A stretch of DNA of 64,000 bases. Origin: Aporrectodea caliginosa (lineage: Eukaryota; Annelida; Clitellata; Crassiclitellata; Lumbricidae). Below, one piece after another: positions 57,284 to 64,000 of the stretch. The stretch lies in contig JACEVL010000048.1 of NCBI GenBank assembly GCA_020284085.1, forward strand, positions 659,694 to 723,693. Reading direction: 5' to 3'. How positions within the stretch are numbered: the stretch's first letter is position 1; each line of letters opens with the position of its first letter. The notes below the pieces were generated by a model, which searched no databases, was not told the DNA's origin, and saw nothing but the letters and a program-made list of their open reading frames with translations. The position numbers were made by a program, and so were the translations under genes.

Positions 57284-57287
57284 GTTA

Positions 57288-57379
<92 letters not shown>

Positions 57380-57397
57380 GTTATTATTATTATTTAA

Positions 57398-57474
<77 letters not shown>

Positions 57475-60400
57475 TATACATACTTATTTACCTACATACT
57501 TACTTACAAAAGCAAATGACTGATTACTGAGCAATCGTGTTCACAATTGTACATACTACTAGGCCCTCTTCTTGCAAGGTATGCCTTCAGTGCATTGTTT
57601 TCTGCTTCACTTCTAATGACGACCAAGTGAGCTCCTGGCTGTAACTCCTGACATCTCCTACCAGCCGAGTACCAATCGTGACTTTCAAAGACAATCTGGT
57701 AACAACGTTCCACCGAACGTTGATAATCGAAACCTTTAACGCATTTATCTGAAAACATACACTTATTGGTGTAGCAAAAAAACAAAGCAAATATATTTAC
57801 AAAAAGAAGCAATATTATAAAATTGCCAGATAGCCCTAGATTTGATTCTATAATTTTGACTTCATAAAATTTTATTCAATCAATCATAAAATTTATATAG
57901 CGCCTCTTCAATGGCTCTACTAAGAGGCGCTCCCAAGCCCAATCATAGAGAAAGTCTTCAATAGGGCGTATAAGGAATTAAGACGAGTGAATACGAGGAG
58001 ATAGGCGAAGGAAAGATGGCGAAGCATTAAGGAGAGCCGTGCGACCCGTAAAAGAGGAAGAGAGAGTAAAGATGGAGCATAAGTAGCGAGGAGCTGAACC
58101 CAAGACGCTTTGCCAGACGAGCGAGCAGAGCCGATACAGGATACGCTGCCGGATGGAAAGTCAGTTTAGAGTATGATGCATGTAGGAGGATACGCTACCA
58201 TAGCGAGGTATGGAACCAACAAGGCGCGCCGCAGACCGAAAGACCCTCTCAAAGGAGGACAAGCGGACTTGAGGAAGACCACTGTAAAGCAAAGAGCAAT
58301 AGTCTATACGAGAGCAGATGAAGGCATGGATAAGAGTAGAAGCAGCAGAGGTTGAAAGAGAGCGAGCAACCACCCTAAGCTGACGAAGATGGTAAAATCA
58401 GGAGCGAGACAAAAAGGAGAGGTGTTTAGTAAAGGTTAGTTCCTGATCAAGGATGACATCAAGGTCTCGTAATTGTAATTGTAATCGAACATTTATATAG
58501 CGCCGCTCAAAATCAGCAGCGCTCTCGACCTGCGTCAGTGCCTGCATCAGGGTACAAGAAAGTCTTAAGACGTCTACGGAACTGGGAAGGAGAGAGGGCT
58601 AGTAACTCAAGGCGAAGAGACTGGGGAAGAGAGTTCCAAGCTGATGGGCCAACACGAGCAAAGCACCTAGAGTGGGCCGTAGCAGAGCGCATGCGAGGGA
58701 CAACCATAAGGCCGAAGATCGCAAAGAGGCCCTCGCAGGTAAGGAGGAGACAAAGGTGCAAAAAGACCTCAGGTAGGATGGGGCCACCCCAACAAGGCAG
58801 TTACGCATGAGGGAAAGTATTTTGAAGTTTACCCGTTGTTGGATAGTGAGCCAGTGAAGGGTATCCCGAATATAGTTGCACGATACATGGAGCGAACAGC
58901 ATTCAAAGCATCCCTTACATAACGATGCAAGTAAGATTGGACGTCATCAGCGTATGGGTGGCTAGAAAGGGCACTAAAACCGAGAGCAGATTCAAGGTCA
59001 GCAGTAAAGAGGATATAGAGAAGAGGGTCGAGTACAGAACCCTGAGGATGGCCAATAGGTACGGGGATCCAAGGGGAACGCGACGAGTGAAAGACAGTAG
59101 ACGAGGAGCGATCAGATAGGTATAAAGAAAGCCACTGCAGAGGTAAGGAAGAGATACCAAAGGAAATATAAAGGCGACGCAGGAGAAGATCATGGTCTAC
59201 TGTGTCAAAGGCTGCACTTACGTCATAAAGTTCCAGAAGTCCAAAACCTGCTATTTCAAGTTAGAATCCTCGAGAGTACGGGACGGTGGAAGGTGAGGAC
59301 AAGAAATTCTCAAATGCAAACAATTATCTAATAATATTCTGGCTTCCACTTTTTAATAACATTTCCTTTCAGAAGCAGTGATTATAATTTTCAAATACAA
59401 TGAAAATTTATTTTAAGGTAAAAAGGCGAAAAAGTCGAGTTTGTTTTAAACAGTAGATCTATTATAGTCGGTTCTAGGGCAATTCGGAGCCGGACAATAA
59501 TTATTGGGAGTGGACAGTTCGGAGCGGACAATTCGGAGACGGGCAATTCGGAGCCGGGCAATTTGGAGAGGATAAATTGAGCGGACAATTCGGAGCCGGG
59601 TAATTCGGAGACGGGCAATTCGGAGCGGATAGAATAGCGTCGGGCTCTCACGTATTTATTTTTGTAATGGCATCAAAGGCCTATGGCGATGCAATGGATT
59701 TTCATGCAGAACAGTGTGGTCTTATATAATCAGTTGAAACATTAGTAGGCCTACATTTCACTGCAATTTCACTTCGCAGCTTTAAGTAGCCTACTTTTTA
59801 AACTTTTAATTTGTGACTTGTTTGCTATGCACAGTAGTTTTACAAAATTATTATATTTCACTGTAATCAAATTTAATTTACATTTTAAATACTCGTTTGA
59901 TTGTCTACGACGAATTGGCCGCTCAATTGCCCGTCTCCGAATAACCCGGCTCCAAATTGTCCGCTCAATGTATCCGCTCCGAATTGCCCGTCTCCGAATA
60001 ACCCGGCTCCAAATTGTCCGCTCAATGTATCCGCTCCGAATTGCCCGGCTCCGAATAACCCGGCTCCAAATTGTCCGCTCAATGTATCCGCTCCGAATTG
60101 CCCGGCTCCGAATAACCCGGCTCCAAATTGTCCGCTCAATGTATCCGCTCCGAATTGCCCGGCTCCGAATTGCCCGTCTCCGAATTGTCCGCTCCGAACT
60201 GTCCGCTCCCAATTGTCCGGCTCCGAATTGTCCGGACACCATTATAGTCAAGTAGGCCTATGTGTGTATGCATGTATGTATTCATGTATGCATGCATACA
60301 TGCATGCAGGGATGGATGGATGGAGAGAGGGATGGATGCACATATGTATGTATTTATGCATGTATATTATGTGTATGTATTTATTTGTATATATTAATGC

Positions 60401-62523
60401 ATGTATTTATGTATGTATGTTTGTCTGTGAGAATGAGGTTATTCAAGAAGCGACTTTAAGAGTCTGACAAATGCACTACACAAGTCTATTAGGACGTTGA
60501 TAATTTGTTGACAGTGTTTGAACCAACAATTAGTATTGAAAACCGTGTGTTTTAAAAGTTTGGTAATATAATTATGTTTGTTAAAACCAAATAACTATCC
60601 ATAAAATTATGCCGAAATCCAACCTGAGTTCAGTTCATCTTCCTGTCTCACCGTGTATTTAACTACGGCTGAGGAGTAAGTTAATATCGATAAGCAGTAG
60701 CTTTCTTGCAATGATACATGTAGATGAAACAACTCGTTAAGATCTTTCGCAAGTGCAAAGATGCAATATTATTACACACGGAGAAAACCAGTTCCGTGTG
60801 CAAACTAAGCAATTTACCATAGTTAATCTCCACAGCCAGGTATTTTGTTTATTGCATCCACGGAATCGAACGTCTCCCAGAGTCATGGGAGTAATTGCGA
60901 GTTTAAGTGATTTACCTACAGCAATGCAATAAGACTTGGAATACATGTATATAAGGTCAACTTACTTCTTCAAAAATTCGATCATAATGCGAAACTCTTC
61001 GTTTATGACTTCGTTATAATTATGAGCCTTTTTGCTACATTGAGTACATAAAATTTCTGCCTATTTTTATGTCTTGTTAATTTCTTTGCAATGAGAGCTA
61101 ATCAAATATTATACTGAAAACCACGTTTGTTTTTGATTTATCTAATTAATGCTTCACGTTAGAGAACCATTAATCTAAGCAGTTTTAAAATTAGCAGTTC
61201 AATGATTTTCTCCAGAAACCTACACAAAAGTGTTTGTATTTCAGCTCACTGAATACATAGCAGCAGAGAAAATGTAACATTACGCAGTGTAACTGTTAAA
61301 AATTACTTTGAAACAGCTTGTAATCTACTAGTTATATTGTGGATAATTTGATTAGTGAGAGTTTGTGTAAAGTACCTAACTGAATAGAGATCATGCCACA
61401 CCGACTGCATTACTCAGAGGATCGAAATCATCACGTATCAGAACTTTGGGAAACCCAGTTCATTTAACTTCGTAACCGTCCAATAGACTTGCCTAATCTG
61501 CACCACTGCTTCCCTGACGTCTCTGTCTCCCAGTACGTTTCTCTGTGCGATCTGGGATGACCAGGACCAGTAATTGAGCTTCTCAGAGCATGTGAAGAAT
61601 GTTTGTCGACCGTGATTTCACAATCTGCACCAGATTCGCACAGCACGAGGTCGCTCGCAACTCAGGTCGCCACAACCATGATGTATGTATGCATTAACCA
61701 GGGTTGACTATGGCAATATCAATTATGCAGGCCTAACTCTTTCCTACATTAAGCGACTCCAATCAATTGTAAATGCTGCGGCTCGGCTGATTGGCTCATT
61801 AACTAATTTGTTTATATTATTATGTCCATTTTCATGAAGGAGGAATTGCATAGGTTGCCTATGCAAAAAGCATTGTATAGCATCTAAGCATTTGTGAAGA
61901 ACATCTAGCAGGTTGAAACGTTTCAGATGCGCTCCCTGCAGTGAGCAAGGCCCGATAGAAGAAGTAGATTTCAAGAAAAGCGAAATTAGAACTAAGACGG
62001 TCAGATAAAATTGTAGAGTGAGCAGATAGAGAAAGCGCATTCCAAAGTAAGGGACCAATTGAACCAAACGATCGGGGTTTGCGGTCTAATTATCCAACTT
62101 GGTTGAGAGTTGCATAAGAGAAGTTTTTAAAAGAATTGAGCTGCAGTCGATTGCGCCTCATCTAGGCAGTGATGTTGCTAATGTATGCAGCTCGTTAAGA
62201 TATACCAGTAGACGTTAACACTTGCAGTAACACCAGGACGATAGAAATAAATAAGTTTTCATATTATAACAGTTTATGTTGTTAGTCTACAAACCATTTT
62301 GAATTGATGATAGTTTTAACTGTTGCCCAGTTTCTGAACCGACATCTTCGATGAGCTCTCCTTGACGTGCCTCATCATCGGTTTCTGCACCAGCATCTTC
62401 GATGAGCGCTTCTTGCAATGCCTCCTCTTCCGACTTGACATCTACCAGTGAAGTCTGATCTGCTGCTGTCAGTGTTGAAACCAACAGCCCACAGAGAAGG
62501 AATGCGCGCGCAAATTGGAACAT
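54840..62523 (-). CDS. Gene D: secreted C-type lectin-like protein, 238 aa, 3 exons
   Basis: Exons 62523-62295, 57748-57557 and 55135-54840 join in frame (717 nt, TAA), both introns phase 1. Residues 1-21 are a signal peptide. The stalk (22-76) is acidic with two copies of LIEDxGxET, unlike the coiled coil of gene C. The CTLD is about 79-238, with EPN at 198-200 preceded by basic WRKR, WND at 219-221 and CPLC at 229-232. A TATA box lies 91 bp before the ATG. Intron 1 (4.5 kb) holds two LINE copies, minisatellites and the boundary of the large inverted repeat; intron 2 holds a SINE and an ATT microsatellite. Exon 1 is assigned by phase and position. Because it sits in a duplicated arm, this is less certain than exons 2-3. 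Confidence 0.75.
55136..56920. other. Intron 2 of gene D, unassigned part
   Basis: No further exon or named repeat is visible here. Minus-strand open frames at 55564-55868 have no recognised domain. Confidence 0.4.
56960..57162 (+). mobile_element. tRNA-derived SINE with ATT tail, complete copy
   Basis: The head CCCGTGGCGCATTGGATAAC resembles the 5' part of arginine tRNAs, and box B is GAGTTCGAGCC. The body has TTTGTAGGCTGCTATTAGCG and TTGCAGGCTGTCTG. It ends in AATAAAGAAAAT and a 310-bp ATT array. A headless copy lies at 7590-7815 (-). Confidence 0.8.
57163..57474. repeat. ATT trinucleotide microsatellite
   Basis: About 100 ATT units with a few ATTG and AATATT interruptions follow the SINE tail and end 82 bp from gene D exon 2. 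Poly-Asn, poly-Ile and poly-Leu frames here are artefacts. Confidence 0.97.
57557..57748 (-). CDS. Gene D exon 2: first half of the CTLD
   Basis: It is 192 nt, one codon longer than its paralogues, with acceptor TTTTCAG and donor A|GTATGT. It encodes RCYQIVFESHDWYSAGRRC and HLVVIRSEAENNALK. Confidence 0.88.
57872..58468 (-). pseudogene. LINE remnant in intron 1 of gene D, copy 1
   Basis: The minus strand reads LDVILDQELTFTKHL, ICSRIDYCSLLYSGLP, FRSAARLVGSIPRYG and APRYLCS, then the tail GGCGCTATATAAATTTTATG and ATTG repeats. In-frame stops are present. Confidence 0.8.
58469..59253 (-). pseudogene. LINE remnant in intron 1 of gene D, copy 2 with internal deletion
   Basis: The minus strand reads HDLLLRRLYISFGISSLPLQ, GHPQGSVL and PYADDVQSYLH, then jumps to LSLMRNCLVGVAPSYL and GPSAWNSLPQSLR, and ends GGCGCTATATAAATGTTCG with ATTACA units. 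The region between YADD and the C-terminal block, present in the 32225 copy, is missing. Confidence 0.8.
59485..59632. repeat. GGACAATTCGGAGC minisatellite
   Basis: Units of about 15 bp (GGACAATTCGGAGC, GGGCAATTCGGAGAC) repeat. The array is the inverse of the one at 59920-60232. Confidence 0.85.
59920..60232. repeat. 57-bp minisatellite of CCGAATTGTCC-type units
   Basis: Four copies of a 57-bp higher-order unit, each made of 15-bp-like modules (CGGCTCCAAATTGTCCGCTC, TATCCGCTCCGAATTGCC), are followed by shorter modules. The long open frames on both strands are artefacts of the repeat period, divisible by 3. Confidence 0.92.
60240..61048. other. Intron 1 of gene D, TATG repeats and spacer
   Basis: TATG/TGCA-rich simple repeats occupy 60260-60425. 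The rest up to the inverted-repeat boundary shows no exon. A possible tRNA-like relic (TTCGATTCC on the minus strand) is near 60865. Confidence 0.45.
62295..62523 (-). CDS. Gene D exon 1: signal peptide and acidic stalk
   Basis: It encodes MFQFARAFLLCGLLVSTLTA followed by an acidic stalk with two LIEDxGxET motifs, ending at donor G|GTTTGT in phase 1. It is identical to the orphan copy 35585-35813. Confidence 0.75.
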
Positions 62524-62613
62524 CTTTCGCACGTTGCAGGTCGTCCCTACTGCAATTTTTCAATAAGCGACAAAACTCCGCTCAACGGTCTATGAGTATG
62601 TCTTGATACCAGG

Positions 62614-62620
62614 TTTTATA
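62614..62620 (-). promoter_or_regulatory. TATA box of gene D
   Basis: TATAAAA on the minus strand, in the same context as at 35488, lies 91 bp upstream of the ATG. Confidence 0.75.
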
Positions 62621-63067
62621 CTCTCTGATATGGTCTGATTCCGCTAAGTGCAAGTGTACCTTCGGGCTCGCATGCAGCCTGCAACGTTCGACAGATGATA
62701 AACTGACGGTTAAATTAATGGCGACTTACATGTAAGTAGCTATGAAGACCTGGATTATATTTATTATAGAGATGCGAATTCAGAAAAGCATGTGGCATTT
62801 AAGGATATATGGCCATGTAAGACCCATATATCTATAGAACATTTTTTTATGATTATGACTAATTATGATGATTGAGTTGATAATCAACCTTAAAGTGACT
62901 GATGATTAATCAATAGGCTCAGCAATTGGAGCTGAAGGACTTCTTCAAGTTCAATACAAAACAGACTTATAAGAGGTGGATCAAATCCGTACTCTCCGTG
63001 TGACTGACAAGTCGGACGCGCTCTCAACATTTTGTATTGTATTGTATTTGAACACTTGTTATAGCGC

Positions 63068-64000
63068 CATAGGCGGAGACTTGGTCTTGGGTTTGGGGGG
63101 GACGGCTGAAGGAGCGGCCGAAGGACGATCGGCGAGGCGCGCAGCGCAGCGGGATTTGGGGAAGGGATGTGCCCCTCCCCATCTAATTTCTAAATTTCCA
63201 CACTGTAATGTTGGCTGTCATCTGGACAAAATTGCTCTATAATTTGAGGTGCTGATAGGAACCAGCTGTCGCTCGTAGCTTACATGTAGTTTGAGTCGTG
63301 TTTGAGTTTGGGGAGGTTTGAGGGGGATGGCCCTCCCTATTTAAATTTTCTACACCTGTAATGAAGCAGCATTTTAAGCTGTAATCTGAACAAAATTCGC
63401 CTATAATTTGACTGCTGATAAGAACCAGCTGTCACTCGTGGCTAAGATGTAGTTTGAGTCGTGTTTGAGTTTGGGGGAGGGGTTTGGGGAGGGATGTGAC
63501 CCTCCCCTATTAAATTGAATTTCCCTACTGTAATGGTAGCATTTTAAGCTGTAATCCTGAACAAAATTGCTCTACTATTTGAGTGCTGATAAGACTGTCA
63601 CTCGTAGCTTAGTCTACATGTAGTTTGAGTCGTGTTTGAGTTTGGGAGGGGTTTGGGGGAGGGGATGTGACCCCTCCCTATTTAAATTAATTTCCCTACT
63701 GTAATGGTAGCATTTTAAGCTGTAATCTGAACAAAATTGCTCTATAATTTGAGTGCTGATAAAGACCAGCTGTCCTCTCGTAGCTTACATGTAGTTTGAG
63801 TCGTGTTTGAATTTGGGGAGGGGTTTGGGAGGGAAGTGACCTCTCTCCTGTTTAAAATTTTTGAATTTCCACACTGTAATGGTAGCATTTTAAGATGTCA
63901 TCTGAACAAAATAGCTATTATTATTATATTCATGAAATATTTCAGAAATATTGGGGGGATATAAGCAGCTCCGTCCCCCCACCTCAAGTTTTGGGGGGAC
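63068..64000. mobile_element. hAT-type MITE, second copy, cut by window end
   Basis: The end CATAGGCGGAGACTT is followed by the mirrored tandem array (about 63180-63960). The array units carry their own substitutions and indels compared with 34130-34935. Confidence 0.85.

Larger units (their letters stand above)
61049..64000. repeat. Right arm of large, near-identical inverted duplication
   Basis: It is the mirror of 34071-37050 and is cut by the window end within the hAT MITE. It carries gene D exon 1, its promoter, intron-1 LINE fragments (61675-62110), an old SINE and the hAT MITE array. Confidence 0.9.

Noticed and set aside
57167..57530. Poly-Asn/poly-Leu/poly-Ile frames
   Set aside because: They are translations of the ATT microsatellite next to the SINE tail.
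59769..60467. Frames of 145-188 codons with NCPAPN-type repeats
   Set aside because: The 57-bp minisatellite has a period divisible by three and keeps several frames open on both strands. No leader or domain is present.
62287..62523. Gene D exon 1 as a stand-alone intronless gene ending at the TAG after the stalk
   Set aside because: The TAG follows directly after a GTTTGT donor that is conserved in all exon 1 copies. Splicing there in phase 1 is a better explanation.

Overview
The window is animal genomic DNA, most likely from a marine invertebrate. Genes are split by GT-AG introns, there are no operons or ribosome binding sites, and most of the sequence is introns, SINEs, LINEs, small DNA transposons and microsatellites. 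The palindrome TAGGCCTA recurs more than 20 times. The style of the C-type lectin domain suggests a mollusc or other lophotrochozoan to me, but this is an impression and the species cannot be fixed from the sequence.

The only gene family I can support is a cluster of secreted C-type lectin-like (CTLD) genes. Each has three coding exons: a variable signal-peptide-plus-stalk exon 1, exon 2 with the first half of the CTLD, and exon 3 with the EPN/WND calcium-site half and a C-terminal CxxC. All introns are phase 1, and I could join all four genes in frame. Gene A (10826-15165, +) and gene C (37742-41911, -) look intact. Gene D (54840-62523, -) is intact if the exon 1 assigned to it is right. Gene B (19469-24892, +) is complete except for an in-frame TAG in exon 1 and a damaged TATA box. 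There is also an orphan exon 1 with promoter at 35585-35813 (+) and an orphan end of exon 3 at 17113-17229 (+). The cluster therefore reads A> (3' exon fragment)> B> (exon 1)> <C <D.

Two inverted duplications shape the cluster. The older joins the exon 1 regions of B (about 18461-20640) and C (about 40690-44419). The younger, nearly identical in its unique part, joins about 34071-37050 with 61049-64000 and runs off the window edge. It carries the TATA promoter and exon 1 of gene D in both arms, with breakpoints inside intron 1.

Mobile elements by region: 1-10 kb holds a hAT-like element with a perfect 8-bp target duplication, LINE and SINE relics, a foldback element and GAT-rich DNA. Introns of gene A hold a MITE and a decayed LINE. 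20-27 kb holds an inverted-terminus element and a cluster of a 14-bp motif. 27-35 kb holds a 12-bp satellite, SINEs, and a LINE inside a hAT inside a LINE. 42-43.6 kb is a piggyBac-like TTAA element whose empty site survives in the B arm. 44.7-46.4 kb is an element with long inverted termini. 48-50 kb has one long unidentified ORF and a LINE remnant. 51-60 kb holds SINEs, LINEs, an ATT microsatellite and minisatellites.

The lectin proteins are expected to be secreted or soluble, with stalks that could oligomerise and CTLDs whose EPN/WND residues suggest calcium-dependent mannose-type sugar binding. That function is inferred from the family.
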